Shown piece by piece: positions 36,291 through 46,940 of a DNA stretch of 64,000 nucleotides. The position numbers and the translations under genes are program-made. The notes beneath the pieces are model-generated. The model was given only the letters and a program-made list of their open reading frames with translations, was not told the origin of the DNA and searched no databases. Source of the DNA: Bog-159 sp963738345 (GTDB lineage: Bacteria > Acidobacteriota > Terriglobia > Bryobacterales > Bryobacteraceae); assembly GCA_963738345.1 (NCBI GenBank), contig CAVTWI010000002.1:7130001-7194000 (forward strand), given 5' to 3'. The stretch's first letter is position 1; every line of letters begins with the position of its first letter.

Positions 36291-37012
36291 CTATTTGTCA
36301 GCTTCCCAATAGCAGCGCGATCCGAATGGCCCGGGCTTAATCACTTTGCGCAGGCCATCCGTAACTGTCCCCGCGGGCGCCGTATCGCCCGGCTGGCACG
36401 TCTTGATGCCAGTCCCTAAATCGGTGCCCGGCACTCCCGGCGATTTCGCCATTTGTACCGGCGGGGGGGGGGCGCATTCGAGGCCGTCACAGCGGGGCCG
36501 CGTGCGGGCGCGGCCGGACCGCTCCGGTCCAGAAATTCGTCAACCTTCTTCGTAATAGTCTTGCCTTCCCACTCGAGCACCAGTTCGTCGTTACTTACCG
36601 CCACAAGTTTGAAAGGCCCCACTTTGTCCCCCGGCTGATAATCGCGATGCGGCCCCTTCACGCCTTCGCTCATAATGGCCATAGGACCATCACCCAAATC
36701 CATCACTCCGTGGAACAGCGGTAGCGGCGGCATCGGCTTTTCTTTCACCGGAGGCGGCGGTTCCACTACCACCGTCGGATTGCGGTCTTTCGAGAACAAC
36801 ATCTTCTGAGCGATATCGATGTATCCCGACGCGCGCACAGGTTCGTTAGCCGGTAGCGGCGTCATCGGCGGCGGCGCCACGGGGCTGGGACGCTGTTGCA
36901 ACACCGCCTGTTCCTGCGCCCGCGCGTCTAACCACTCCTGCCGCAAATGCATCCCGCCGGCCACTAGCAGCCCCAATAAAACGACGTTCGCGAATATGAG
37001 TTTGCGCTTCAC
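36291..37012 (-). CDS. PilP/GspC-like pilus assembly protein, frameshifted
   Basis: GTG 37012 overlaps the PilO-like stop. One N-terminal membrane helix (IFANVVLLGLLVAGGM), a Pro-rich linker, and a small beta domain LPLFHGVMDLGDGPMAIMSEG... YQPGDKVGPFKLVAVSNDELVLEWEGKTI (~100-160), the HR/PilP-type fold. The first frame ends at 36416 with a poor tail. The break is the G10 run at 36468-36477 (plus strand): with nine bases the frame reads APPPPVQMAKSPGVPG and runs to TAG 36291-36293 (~240 aa). Inner-membrane to secretin connector is the family role. Confidence 0.72.
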
Positions 37013-37599
37013 GACAACCCTGGACCCTTCTTCACCGGCACCAGCTTGCGCGGCACCACTCCGGAAAATTCCAACCGCACCAGCAGCGTCTTTTCCTTGG
37101 GATTCGCCGTCGCCACACGGATGTCGCTGGTAGCCACCAACTCCGGCCGGTTGGCCAGCGCCGTCATGAAATTTACGAACTGATCGATGCGGCAGTTAAA
37201 CGAAACAGCCACCAGCGCCTCGCCATAATCATCTGCCAGCGGCCGCACTTTCATCTCTTCCGCCCCGCGTACGTCAATGCCCTCGTCCTTGCCCACCCGC
37301 CGCACGATTTCGAGCAATTGCGCCTGGGCCTGCGCTGCCGTATCGGCCATGATCATGCCTTTTTCATGCGCCACAAGTTCTGCGGCAGCCTGCGTCGCGA
37401 CCTTTTCCTTACCCGGTACTGTGGCCGCTGTGGCGCGCAACTTCGCCAGGCGCTTCTGGGCCAACGGCACGGAATCCGATACCGCCACCACCTGCGGCGA
37501 CGTCTTGTCGCCCATCACCACGAAGCGCAGCACCAGCACCGCCAATACTCCCGCTACCAGAATCAGCACTGTGCGCCGGTTCATCGTACCGGTAGTCAT
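37009..37599 (-). CDS. PilO/GspM-like inner-membrane assembly protein
   Basis: 196 aa. ATG 37599 overlaps the PilM-PilN stop; the longer frame from 37782 lies in that gene. One N-terminal membrane helix (TVLILVAGVLAVLVLRFVVM), an Ala-rich coiled-coil segment (~40-95), then a ferredoxin-like periplasmic domain (ALVAVSFNCRIDQFVNFMTALANRPELVATSDIRV), the usual PilO/GspM plan. Works with PilN and PilP in pilus or T2SS alignment. Confidence 0.72.
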   Translation of the reverse strand: MTTGTMNRRTVLILVAGVLAVLVLRFVVMGDKTSPQVVAVSDSVPLAQKRLAKLRATAATVPGKEKVATQAAAELVAHEKGMIMADTAAQAQAQLLEIVRRVGKDEGIDVRGAEEMKVRPLADDYGEALVAVSFNCRIDQFVNFMTALANRPELVATSDIRVATANPKEKTLLVRLEFSGVVPRKLVPVKKGPGLS

Positions 37600-38900
37600 C
37601 GGCGCGCCCTCCGCAACGTGTGCAGACGGAATGTCTCGGCATTTTGCACTTTGCTGATGCCGTTGAATTCGGACTCGTGAAACAGCGGCGAAGCATCCAG
37701 CACTTTCAGCAGCGGTGCGGCCTGTTCCGCTTCGCCCACGATCATGGCCGAATCGCGCGATAGCTGAATGGTGTTGGCCCACACCGGCGGCGCCAGGAGG
37801 CGGGTCAGTTCGTTCATGGCATCCAGGTCCGACCGCGTGCGCTTGCGAAAATCGTCCAGCAGCACCGCGCGCGCCCGGCTGTGCTCAATCTGCCGGTCCA
37901 GAGTCGCCGCCCGTGCGGCTTGCGGACTCACTTGCACAATCTTGGCGTCCAACTGTTTCAGATATTCATCCTGCTCGTAGCCGGGCCAAGCCAAGGTGGC
38001 ACCCATCAAAATGAGCAGCGCAGCGGCCTCCACCACAGTCGGAATGAAGATGCCGCGCGAAGCCCCCCCCCGCCGTTCCGGTGGCAGCAGATTTGCGGCG
38101 GGCGCCAAGCGTGGGCAAGCGCTCTCGATCGCGGCCGCATACGGCAGCGGATTGCGCGACAAATCGTTCTCTACCGGATTCACACGCGGCGCTGGCAGCA
38201 GGTTCTCGATGGCCACCGGCGTCGCATCCTGCGGCAGTCGCAATTCGGAGGCAGCCAGGGCCGCAGCTTTCGCGGGCGGTACGTTGAACTCCGCTGAAAA
38301 AACCGGACGCGACTGGCTCTCGCCGTAAACCTCCACGCCGGATTCCGCGCCTTGGCCCAGCGCCACGAAATCCCGCGGCGGGGGACCGCTCAGCCGGATC
38401 GCGCCGTGAAGGGCCGACGCCACAAACGTGAAACATCCGGTGGCGATGCCCGCTTCGGTGAATAACTCCAGATAGTGGTCCACCACCTCGCGCCGGACAA
38501 TGCCCATCAGCACGCTGCCTTCGCGCAGCGGCGTCCACCCAAACAGCACTTCCTGATCGCCGTAAGGGTTGATGCCATCTAATTGGAAGGCGATGGCCGC
38601 CTCCATATCTTTCTTCTCGACCCCGCGCATGGGGATCTGGCGCATGATCACTTCCGGACGCGGCAGCACCACGGTAGCGCTCAAATGCGGCGTGCCCAGT
38701 TTGCCCAGCAGCGCGCTATACTCCGCGCCCCACTGCGCTGCGGGACGTTCCCGAAACCGTGCAATCGTGGTACGGGCCAACACTTGCACGCCAGTGGGAC
38801 GCACGCGCGCCACGGCAATTTCCAGATCCGCACCGGCAATCTGAATGCCCGCGCCCGTACCAAAAGCCACCAACTTCCGGAATTGCGAGTCTGTCCCCAA
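37596..38900 (-). CDS. PilM-PilN fusion (GspL-like)
   Basis: 434 aa. Residues 1-~265 are an actin-like PilM/GspL cytoplasmic domain (VLPRPEVIMRQIPMRGVEKKDMEAAIAFQLDGINPY, MGIVRREVVDHYLELFTEAG). A membrane helix at ~287-305 (TVVEAAALLILMGATLAW) and a periplasmic PilN-type region (AKIVQVSPQAARAATLDRQIE ... LDAMNELTRLLAPPVWANTIQLS) follow. Separate pilM and pilN genes are usual, so a natural fusion is inferred. First gene of the pilus/T2SS operon. A C9 run at 38063-38071 stays in frame. Confidence 0.78.
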   Translation of the reverse strand: MGTDSQFRKLVAFGTGAGIQIAGADLEIAVARVRPTGVQVLARTTIARFRERPAAQWGAEYSALLGKLGTPHLSATVVLPRPEVIMRQIPMRGVEKKDMEAAIAFQLDGINPYGDQEVLFGWTPLREGSVLMGIVRREVVDHYLELFTEAGIATGCFTFVASALHGAIRLSGPPPRDFVALGQGAESGVEVYGESQSRPVFSAEFNVPPAKAAALAASELRLPQDATPVAIENLLPAPRVNPVENDLSRNPLPYAAAIESACPRLAPAANLLPPERRGGASRGIFIPTVVEAAALLILMGATLAWPGYEQDEYLKQLDAKIVQVSPQAARAATLDRQIEHSRARAVLLDDFRKRTRSDLDAMNELTRLLAPPVWANTIQLSRDSAMIVGEAEQAAPLLKVLDASPLFHESEFNGISKVQNAETFRLHTLRRARR

Positions 38901-38980
38901 ACCGTTAAGACGCAGGACGACCGGGAAAAGACGAAACGGGTCGTCTTGTCACTACCACCAGCCACGGGCGCGCGAGCGCC

Positions 38981-39376
38981 CTACCGCGCCCGATACACTT
39001 CTTCCTGGATAATCCGCTCCGTGGCCTGCGTCAAATAACGATTCAACGCATCCCTAAGCTGCTGATATTCCGGCCACAGAGTGCGGTCGACGAATGTCTT
39101 CGGAGCCCGCACGACCACTGTCGTATAGCGCTGCCCCTTGTACCGGAAAGTCGCCAAACCATACCGTTTGCACAGCGCCACAAACAAGCGCCGCTGCCAC
39201 AAGTCGGGAAGCTTGAACTGGTATTCCAAAACGGGTTCGGACTTGGCCATGCCGGCGATGGCTTTCTTAACCCGCTCAATGGCCGCCGCCGCGGCAACCC
39301 GTTCTCCGGGGGTAGTGGCGCCTTCATATAACGCCCTGATCTTGCGCAACTGCTCCCGGAGTTGTTCCTCGGTCAT
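38981..39376 (-). CDS. Hypothetical protein, helical N-terminus and basic core
   Basis: 131 aa, ATG 39376. Helical N-terminus (EEQLREQLRKIRALYEGATTPGERVAAAAAIERVKKAI) and a conserved-looking core (YQFKLPDLWQRRLFVALCKRYGLATFRYKGQRYTTVVVRAPKTFV, WPEYQQLRDALNRYL). DUF2786-like features are possible for the N-terminal half. No catalytic motif, signal or membrane segment. Three bp after the DinB gene, so probably cotranscribed. Confidence 0.7.
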   Translation of the reverse strand: MTEEQLREQLRKIRALYEGATTPGERVAAAAAIERVKKAIAGMAKSEPVLEYQFKLPDLWQRRLFVALCKRYGLATFRYKGQRYTTVVVRAPKTFVDRTLWPEYQQLRDALNRYLTQATERIIQEEVYRAR

Positions 39377-39379
39377 CGG

Positions 39380-39916
39380 CTAGGCGGACGCCTGCGAGGC
39401 TTGCTTACGAGCCTGCACGGCGTCGTAACTCTCGCCGTAAATCGACGGGACTTTGGCGCCCATGGGCCGCAAATAAACCGACAATTGTCCGCGATGATGA
39501 ATCGAATGATTCATGCAAAATTGCAAATACGTCACCGCGGGATTCTGAAACATGCCGCGGAAATCGACCACTTTGGCCGCTTGTTCGCCAGTCAACTGGG
39601 TAAGCCGGTCGAACTGGGTCTGAAAGGCGGCCGCGTACCAGGCAGCTACATCGGCCGTGGTGCGCACCGAATCCGGCCGTGCCCCCCCACTAGGATGGAA
39701 TTCGGCCGACGCCACGCCATCCATGAAAAACGACTCCGCCGAAGCGATATGCCAGGCCAACTCGAGCGCACTCATGGCCACCGGATCCGGCCGGTAATCC
39801 CCTTTGTCCACCGGCAGAGCTTCCATCATTTTCAGCGTGACCTTCTGCTCGTTCTTGAGCGCAGGCAACGCGGCTTGCAGCAAAAAAGTAGCTTGTTCAG
39901 GCTGTAACGTTTGCAT
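39380..39916 (-). CDS. DinB-family protein
   Basis: 178 aa. ATG 39916 with RBS GGAGG; the frame from 40036 is longer but has no protein character. Four-helix DinB/YfiT-like fold: LELAWHIASAESFFMDGVA (His ~62) and FCMNHSIHHRGQLSVYL with the second histidine pair (~138-142), the expected metal ligands. Family members include thiol-dependent metalloenzymes and damage-inducible proteins; the exact role is unknown. Confidence 0.85.
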   Translation of the reverse strand: MQTLQPEQATFLLQAALPALKNEQKVTLKMMEALPVDKGDYRPDPVAMSALELAWHIASAESFFMDGVASAEFHPSGGARPDSVRTTADVAAWYAAAFQTQFDRLTQLTGEQAAKVVDFRGMFQNPAVTYLQFCMNHSIHHRGQLSVYLRPMGAKVPSIYGESYDAVQARKQASQASA

Positions 39917-39964
39917 CGATAATCGCCTCCCGGGCTTGTACAAGTATATCCCGGCCCGCCCGCC

Positions 39965-40148
39965 ACTCCTGCCGAAGCGCCACCGTCGGATCGAGTCGCG
40001 CTCCGGGCGCAACCCGCGCCGACGTGCAAATCGCATGAGAGGCCGCTGTCCTCCGTGCTATCGAATGCGCGGCCGGCTTTGCCCTGACACAAGGCTTCCC
40101 CGGCCCCCTGCCCCTGTCCCCCGGCCCCTGCCCCCAGGCCCGCGCCCG
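39965..40148 (-). other. Remnant of an ADOP C-terminus and a C-rich spacer
   Basis: On the minus strand 39968-40015 encodes ARLDPTVALRQEW, nearly the C-terminus of the intact ADOP permease next to it (AGLDPTVALRQE). It is followed at 40093-40145 by low-complexity runs such as CCCCTGCCCC. This suggests a second, deleted ADOP copy or a tandem duplication of the gene end. Confidence 0.55.
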
Positions 40149-42635
40149 CTACTCTTGCCGCAGCGCCACCGTCGGATCGAGCCCCGCCGCCCGGCGCGCC
40201 GGCAGCCACGAAGCCACTGCCGCAATCGCAAAGAACAACACCGCCATCGCCCCGAACGTTACCGGATCCGTCGCCTTCACTCCCACCAGCATGCTGTCCA
40301 TCGCCCGCGTCAACTCGAGCGCGGCCGCCAATCCCACCGTGATTCCCAGCGCGCTCAGCCGCAATCCCTGCCCCACCACCAGGCTGAAAATGCTGCTAGG
40401 CGCCGCGCCCAGCGCCATTCGAACGCCGATCTCCGCCGTACGCTGCCGCACCACAGTCGAGAGGACGCCATACAACCCCACCGCAGCCAACAGCGCCGCC
40501 ACGCTCGCAAATACGCCGATTAGCAGCAGCGAGAAACGCGTCGCCGCCTGCGCATGGTCCACCAGCGCGTCCATCGGCTGTACCTCGGTCGCCAACAAGC
40601 TCGGATCCACCTTCGAAATCGCCGCGCGGACCGCCGGCGCATATTTCGCCGGATCGCCCGCCGCATGGATCGCCCAATTTCCCGCCGCGCCATGCCCCAG
40701 AAAACCGTCCGTGAAATAGATTTGTTCGCGCCCTGCCACCTGGAGCGATGTATCCCGCTGGTGCGCCACCACGCCGATCACTTCCACCCACTCCGGCTCC
40801 GGCGTACGGATCCGGATGAGTAGCCGCTTGCCCACCGCGGACTCACCGCCGAAGGCCTTGGCCGCCAGCATCTGGTCGATCACTACACCTTTCCGGTCGG
40901 GTGCATTATCGGCATCCGTAAACGTTCGCCCCGCAATCAGCGGCGTATGCATGACCTCGAAGTAACCCGGCAGCACGATTTGAAAATCCACTGCGCGATA
41001 CTTACTCGGATCCGACAATGCCGGCTCCAGACCCCAGCGAATGGGGCTGAACCCGCCGGCCAGCGGCAGCGGAAACGATGCCGTCACCGCATCTACGCCA
41101 GGCAATTCGCGCAGCCGGGTTTGAATTTCGCGCTGCCGCGCGGCCCGTTCCTGCGGTTGCTTTCCGCCGCGCCCGCCTACCAGTTGGAAGGTCAGCAATC
41201 CGTGCGGATTGAATCCCGGATCGATGCGCTGCAATTCCATAAAACTGCGGAACATCAGTCCCGACCCGATCAGCAGTACGAACGAAAGCGCCACCTCCGC
41301 CACTACCACGATGTTGCGCAACAGCCCCACGCCGCTGAGCCCGGCGTTGCGTCCGGCTGCTCGCAGGATCGGCGCCACACTCGGCCGTGCAGCCCGTAGC
41401 GCGGGCGCAAGTCCAAACACCGCAGCCGCTGCTAATGCCGCCAGCGCCGCGAACGCCACCACCGTCGGATCGATCCCAATCGTATCCAGCCGTGGCAAAC
41501 TCTCCGGCGCAATGGCGCGCAATTCGTAAATCCCCAGCCATGCCAGGCCCAAGCCAATCACCGCGCCGCAGAAGGCCAGCAGCACCGACTCGGCCAGCGT
41601 CTGGCTCACCAGCCGCCACCAACTGCCGCCCAGCGCCGTGCGGATGGCCAACTCGCGCTCCTTCAACGACGCGCGCACCAGCAGCAGATTCGCCACGTTG
41701 GCGCACGCAATCAGGAGCAGGAAAACCACCGCGCCCATCAACGCCAGTAATGCGGGGCGCACTTCCTCCACGATGTGCTGCTGCATCGGTTCCAACCGAA
41801 ACACAAATCCGGAAGTCCGGTGGATCACGTAGTTCTTGCGCAACTCCGCCGCCACCAGGTCCGCCGCGCTCTGCGCCCGTTCGCGCGTCACGCCATCCCT
41901 CAGCCGGCCGATCGCGCGCAGTGAGACGGTGTTGCGCGCTGCATTATCGTAGGCCACGCGATCCGCGAACCATACGTCGGGGCGCTGCTCAACTCCAGCA
42001 TCCGGCGGAAACAGTAGTTCAAAGCCCGGCTTCAGGACGCCTACAATCTGCGTACCGCCTTGTCCGCCGATGGCGCCCGGCATGGGGCGGCCCACAATCG
42101 ACGCATCGCCGCCGAAACGCCGCTGCCAGTATTCATAGCTTAAAATCGCCATCTGCGGTAATGCTTGCGGCTGCCCGCCCCCAGCCCCGGGCGGTGGAAC
42201 GGCCTGCGCCTGTCCATCCGCATCGATGAAGTCGCGGCCTAGCGCAATCTGGCCGCCCATCAATCGGAAGAAATTGGTAGTCACCACCGCCGTCCGAATC
42301 TGTTCCGGCGATTGATCCTCGCGCGGCACAGTGGCCCGCCCGGTAAATAGCGCGCCCAAATCCTGAAACACTTGCGTGGTGCCATTGCGCAAATCGATGA
42401 AGTCCGCGTCCGACAGCGGAAAGTCTTTCACGCTGCGCTTGCGCATGTCCGCGATTGCAAAGACCAGGCGCTCAGGCTGTTTATAAGGAAGGGGCCGCAG
42501 CAGTACCGCATTCGTCACGCTGAAAATCGCCGTGCTCGCCCCAATGCCGAGCGCAATCGTCAGGATCGCAGTCGCGGCAAACACCGGACTCTTCGCCAGG
42601 GTCCGCGCCGCATAGGTAAAGTCACCGAGTAGCAT
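40149..42635 (-). CDS. ADOP-family ABC permease (MacB/FtsX-like)
   Basis: 828-aa acidobacterial duplicated orphan permease. N-terminal TM helix with FAATAILTIALGIGASTAIFSVTNAVLLRPLPY, a large periplasmic MacB-type domain (~65-270), three TM helices (~285-405), a second periplasmic domain, and the last three TM helices ending LPARRAAGLDPTVALRQE. Both halves have the FtsX motif. No ATPase gene is adjacent, as usual for ADOPs. Probably exports lipophilic compounds or peptides; substrate unknown. Confidence 0.9.
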   Translation of the reverse strand: MLLGDFTYAARTLAKSPVFAATAILTIALGIGASTAIFSVTNAVLLRPLPYKQPERLVFAIADMRKRSVKDFPLSDADFIDLRNGTTQVFQDLGALFTGRATVPREDQSPEQIRTAVVTTNFFRLMGGQIALGRDFIDADGQAQAVPPPGAGGGQPQALPQMAILSYEYWQRRFGGDASIVGRPMPGAIGGQGGTQIVGVLKPGFELLFPPDAGVEQRPDVWFADRVAYDNAARNTVSLRAIGRLRDGVTRERAQSAADLVAAELRKNYVIHRTSGFVFRLEPMQQHIVEEVRPALLALMGAVVFLLLIACANVANLLLVRASLKERELAIRTALGGSWWRLVSQTLAESVLLAFCGAVIGLGLAWLGIYELRAIAPESLPRLDTIGIDPTVVAFAALAALAAAAVFGLAPALRAARPSVAPILRAAGRNAGLSGVGLLRNIVVVAEVALSFVLLIGSGLMFRSFMELQRIDPGFNPHGLLTFQLVGGRGGKQPQERAARQREIQTRLRELPGVDAVTASFPLPLAGGFSPIRWGLEPALSDPSKYRAVDFQIVLPGYFEVMHTPLIAGRTFTDADNAPDRKGVVIDQMLAAKAFGGESAVGKRLLIRIRTPEPEWVEVIGVVAHQRDTSLQVAGREQIYFTDGFLGHGAAGNWAIHAAGDPAKYAPAVRAAISKVDPSLLATEVQPMDALVDHAQAATRFSLLLIGVFASVAALLAAVGLYGVLSTVVRQRTAEIGVRMALGAAPSSIFSLVVGQGLRLSALGITVGLAAALELTRAMDSMLVGVKATDPVTFGAMAVLFFAIAAVASWLPARRAAGLDPTVALRQE

Positions 42636-42671
42636 CCGTGTACCTCTGCGTTACAGGATACCAACTCAAAT

Positions 42672-45573
42672 TCATCGCACGGCGATGGTCACACCCGCCG
42701 GTGAAGCCACGCCGCCTACCTTCACCACCAATTCCACGGCATCGCCCACCGGCGCGCCCTCAGGTATCTGCACGTTGAACTGGTCGAGCCCCATGACGAA
42801 GCCAGGCGCGCTGCCGGCATACGAAACCGTGGCCGCCACTCCGCCCACGGTGGCGCTATAAGGCTGCGCGGTCCACAGCAGCACACCGCTCACCGGCCAT
42901 CCGTCGATTCCGGCCGGACTGGTCTGGCCGTCGCCCGTCGCATAGAAAATCAGATAATCGCCGCGCGCCACCGGATTCGCAGGCGAGTTCAGCAGCCCCG
43001 TAGCGAAGTTGAACGCCACCGCCTGGCCCGTTCCCGAGGAATTGCTCGTGAATATCGCCGGCACCGCCGCTACCACCGGCACCGCTACCTCCGGCGAAAG
43101 TAGGCCGTTTACCGCCACCTGCATCGCCGTGCTCGCCAGTCCCGTGATTCCGTAGGGCGCGATGGCGCTGGTCTGGCCGCTCGAGGTAAAGATCATCGGC
43201 GCAGGGAATCCGTCGAAGAAAACCTGCGTACCCCCCGCCGCCGTGCTGATAAAACCGGCCTCGTCGATTTGTGGACCTGCTGCCGTGGCCGGTCCCACGG
43301 CGCTGCCCCAGAACGTCACGATCTCGCCCGGCGCCACCACTCCCGCCTGATACCCCGCGCTGTTCTTCACGTCCGCCGCGGCGAACGATGGCTGCGCAAT
43401 GCCCGCACCTGGTCCATAGCCGTAAAATATTCCGCGCCCGCCCGTGCCCACGTACACCAGATCTTTGGTCCGCATATCGCCTTCGAGCGAACATCATCGA
43501 ACCGAAGGCCTGCTGCGCCGGATCGCCAATCTCCGTCCACGTGGCGCCCAGGTCTTCCGATTTGTATACCCCTTCCTCCGGGCCGCCCACCGGTTTCCCC
43601 TGCATATAAATGAATGGCGTGTCCGCGGCATTCCCTTTGCCGAACGCCACGAAGTTGGCGTCGGTCACTCCCGGTACCGCCGCAAAAGTCTTACCGAAAT
43701 CCGTGGACCGGTATAGCGGAAACGGCGACTGATCGCTATTGTGCTTCAGCGCGATCCACAGTTCGCCAGCCTTCGCCGGATTCGGAATCAGCGTCACCAG
43801 CACGGTATATTGCCCGTTCGGAATGCTGGCGGTCTGCGTCCAGGTGGCCCCGCCATCGCTGCTCACGTGCACGTTGCCCAGTTCGTAGTAGTAAAACGTG
43901 CCGCCCTGCACCGCGTCCGCCGCTACAATCTGCGGCGCCCAATACAAATTGGTGACCTGCCACGAAGCCGGCAGCCCTTGGCACGCTTGCCACGATTGGC
44001 CGCCATCCATCGAGTAAGCGGGCGCTATATTTTGCGCCGGTTCCCACACCAGGTTCTTCGGGTTGCTGGACGACATGGCGATGTTCCCGCCCACTCCCGG
44101 CTGTGTACTGCCGAAGGCTTGCCACGTCTTGCCATTGTCGGAAGTGAAACCCGTCTCCGCCACCGTCGACGCCGCTTCGTTCCAACCCACGAACGCGGCG
44201 TACTCCGGATGCTGCGCGCTATATGCGATCGAATCGCCCTGCGCCACCCAATCGAATTGCTGGATCGTCGCCGTGGGTACCGCGTCGCGGCTCGCATGAC
44301 GGAAGCCGATCATGTCCATCGCCACGCTCAGCAGATCCGCCCCCGGCTCGCTCGAGCCCGGCAGCGTAACCAATGGGGGAACCTTCACGCTCTGCACACA
44401 CAGTTCGTTCAGATTGTTCATCCACCACAACCAGTTGGTCGCGGCCGCCGTGTAGTCCTCCGTGGCGATCACCCCGTATCCATTGGTCTCGAATAGCCGC
44501 TTCGGCTGCACCGGATCGATGGTGACCGTCCCGTTTCCCCAGCCCGCGGCCTTCCGCGAATTGGGGCCCGTGGCATACACCGCATAATACGAAGGCTGGT
44601 TCGCCGCGCCCACGATCGTCACCTGGCTCCACGTATCGCCCTGGTCGCTCGACCGGTAAATAGTCTGGTCATGGTTCGCGCACACCACCAACTCGCGCGG
44701 ATTCGACGGCGAAAAGCTCACCCCCGCATATCCATCAACCGCACCGAATGGCGTGATGCCCATCCAAGCGCCCGCACGATAGCGTTGCACTCCGCCCGTC
44801 GCCGCGCCCTCGTCGCCACCCAGCGTCACCACCAGCGTCCCATCGCCCGACACCGCTGCCCGCGCCGGATTCGCCTGGCTGCCGATGCTGGTCCAAGTAT
44901 TCCCATCGTCCCCGCTCATCCACACGCCCTGGCCCCACACGCCCGCGTAAATGCGCTTCGCTTGCGCGTCGCAAACAATGAACGTGACGCCTACCGAGAC
45001 GCCCGCGGCATCCTGCGGACTCGCCGGAATCGCCGCCACCTTTTGCCACGCCTGCGACCCATCTTTCATCCAAAGCCCGTCGCGCCGCGTGCCCAAGAAC
45101 AGCCGCTGCGGCATGTTCGGATCTACCGCCAGTTTCTCGCCCGTGGTCCCGCGATACGCGTCATTGGCCCCGATATACAGTTGCGCCGAGGCCAGTCCAG
45201 TGGCTGCCCAATAAGCGCCCCGCGAATGCGATACGAAAACTTCCGCGTACGTATTGCTGCCCGAAGTAACTCCGGCTGAACCGTACACGGTGTTGGCATC
45301 CGTGGGGTCCACCCCGATCGCCTCGAAGCCGGGCGCTCCTAAATCGGCGCGGTCTGAGATCGGCAGCCACCGCTGTCCACCGCGATCGAAGCGGTACGCT
45401 CCACCGACATCCGTGCGGATGTAAATATCGTGCGGCGCTTGCGGATGGATGACCAATCCCGTCGCGTAACCCATCCCTTGCAAGTTGACACTCTTCCAAA
45501 CGAAAGGAGCGCCGGCCAGCGAACCTGCCATTGCGACAGCCGCGGCCATCAGTCGGGCGAATGATCGGAGCAT
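42672..45573 (-). CDS. Secreted Asp-box beta-propeller with TIGR03437-like C-terminus, frameshifted
   Basis: About 965 aa in two frames. From ATG 45573: signal peptide, then repeated Asp-box blades (SSDQGDTWSQVTIVG, SSDGGATWTQTASI, STDFGKTFAAVPG, SEDLGATWTEIGD) of a sialidase/xyloglucanase-type propeller. Near 43480 one surplus base breaks the frame; without it FGSMMFAR joins GDMRTKDLVYVGTGGRGIFYGY. The C-terminal ~200 residues (VVAPGEIVTFWGSAVGP... LPTYATGDGQTSP-like FYATGDGQTSPAGIDG ... QFNVQIPEGAPVGDAVELVV) match the Solibacter TIGR03437 domain. Likely cell-surface glycan-related; activity unproven. Confidence 0.82.
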
Positions 45574-46482
45574 TTACTTAGTCAGCATCGGTGAACAACA
45601 CGGCGTCTCGACAGGCTTAGGCTCCATCAACTCCGCGCGCGTGCCATTCGGATCGTACAAATTAAGCTGCCACTTCCCGTCACGCCCAATCTTCGGCTTC
45701 TCCGGATTGATGCCGCGCGCGACCACCGTCTTATACCCGGCTTCCACGCTGGGCACGCCCAACGCCAGATGATGCATCACACCAAGGGCCTTCGGCGACG
45801 GATTATGTACGTTCAACATATACTCCAGCCAATCCGTGCCGTCCGGCACCTGCATATCCACCCAGTCGGTGCGGTCGTCTTTCATGCCGCCATGCCAGAT
45901 GCTGTGGAATCCCAGGATATCTTTGTAGAATCGGTCCGATGCCGCCTGGTCGGTAACGGTAATGCCCACGTGGATGATGCGCTCGGAGACGCGCGTATCC
46001 GGCAGAAACTTGCCGAAGTTCTTGGTATGCAGCGACCCCGGCCGGTATTCCACGAACTCCACATTGTGGCCGTCCGGATCTTTCAGCATCATGCTTAAAT
46101 TGCCGTCCAGCCCCGGCTTCAACGTCGCGGGCACCTTCACGCCTTTGGTCGCCAGGTAATCGCGCAACTGTTGGATGTTAGTGGTTTCAAACGCGATATG
46201 CGACAAACGATCTTCCGTCTCGCTCTTGAGTTCGGGAAACACTTCGATGTACTGATGATCGTTGACCTTGAAATAGGTGAGCATCAAGCCGCCGGACGGC
46301 TTATCGACGGTGAATGGCTCCTGATAACCGAGCACATGGCCATAGAACTGGCGGGCCGCAGCCAGGTCATCGGTCTTCAGCCCAATGTGTGCCACCCCCA
46401 CGATGGGAGGCCGCTCCTGCGCAAAAACCGGCACGGCGGTCAAGCCAATGGCCGCACTAACTAACGCAACTAGATAACGCAT
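45574..46482 (-). CDS. Exported double VOC (glyoxalase-like) protein
   Basis: 302 aa from ATG 46482; ATG 46506 also keeps the signal peptide MRYLVALVSAAIGLTAVPVFAQ. Two vicinal-oxygen-chelate modules: GVAHIGLKTDDLAAARQFYGHVLG (~30) and IIHVGITVTDQAASDRFYKDILGFH (~165), with KDPDGHNVEFVEY and YDPNGTRAELMEP strands carrying the metal glutamates. Could be a dioxygenase or glyoxalase; location outside the cytoplasm is unusual. Its stop codon abuts the ATG of the downstream propeller gene, so they are cotranscribed. Confidence 0.82.
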   Translation of the reverse strand: MRYLVALVSAAIGLTAVPVFAQERPPIVGVAHIGLKTDDLAAARQFYGHVLGYQEPFTVDKPSGGLMLTYFKVNDHQYIEVFPELKSETEDRLSHIAFETTNIQQLRDYLATKGVKVPATLKPGLDGNLSMMLKDPDGHNVEFVEYRPGSLHTKNFGKFLPDTRVSERIIHVGITVTDQAASDRFYKDILGFHSIWHGGMKDDRTDWVDMQVPDGTDWLEYMLNVHNPSPKALGVMHHLALGVPSVEAGYKTVVARGINPEKPKIGRDGKWQLNLYDPNGTRAELMEPKPVETPCCSPMLTK

Positions 46483-46595
46483 AACGCCAGCAGTACCACC
46501 TTTCATCCGCTCGCGCCACATCCGCCATGCGCCGCCGGCCCCAGTCCGTCCCACGAACTATAATCATTGTTCGCATGAACTACTACTAAAGTGTC

Positions 46596-46930
46596 GTGAT
46601 CGACTACCTCCGCGCGAACCGTACAGTGTTTGTGAACACCGAATGCTGCATCCAGGTGAATCCAGGAGACAATCCTGACAAGACCGGCCCACATTGGTAC
46701 TGCGATGCGCAGGGCATTGTCGAAGGTTAAACCGAGACAGTATGATTAATGACCTCAACTGGCCGGTTCGCGCGTGGCTGTTCGTGCCCGCGGATCGCGT
46801 GCCATTTCTGGAAAAGCAATTGAAGGGCATCTCAAACGGCCAGACGTTGAAATTCTCCCCTAAGATCACTCCTCTCGAGGACGTACAGCCGTGGCGGTTT
46901 TCAAACTTCAACCGAAAATCAGACTGCTGA
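46596..46930 (+). pseudogene. Gene remnants (small ORF and a CitE-like N-terminus)
   Basis: Two short frames. 46596-46730 from GTG encodes 44 aa (VIDYLRANRTVFVNTECC... GDNPDKTGPHWYCDAQG), not recognised. 46742-46930 encodes 62 aa starting INDLNWPVRAWLFVPADRVPFLEKQL, resembling the N-terminus of HpcH/HpaI or citrate-lyase beta proteins (normally RSWLFVPGD...), then unrelated residues. Both look like debris rather than working genes. Confidence 0.35.
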
Positions 46931-46940
46931 CGGATGCGGG

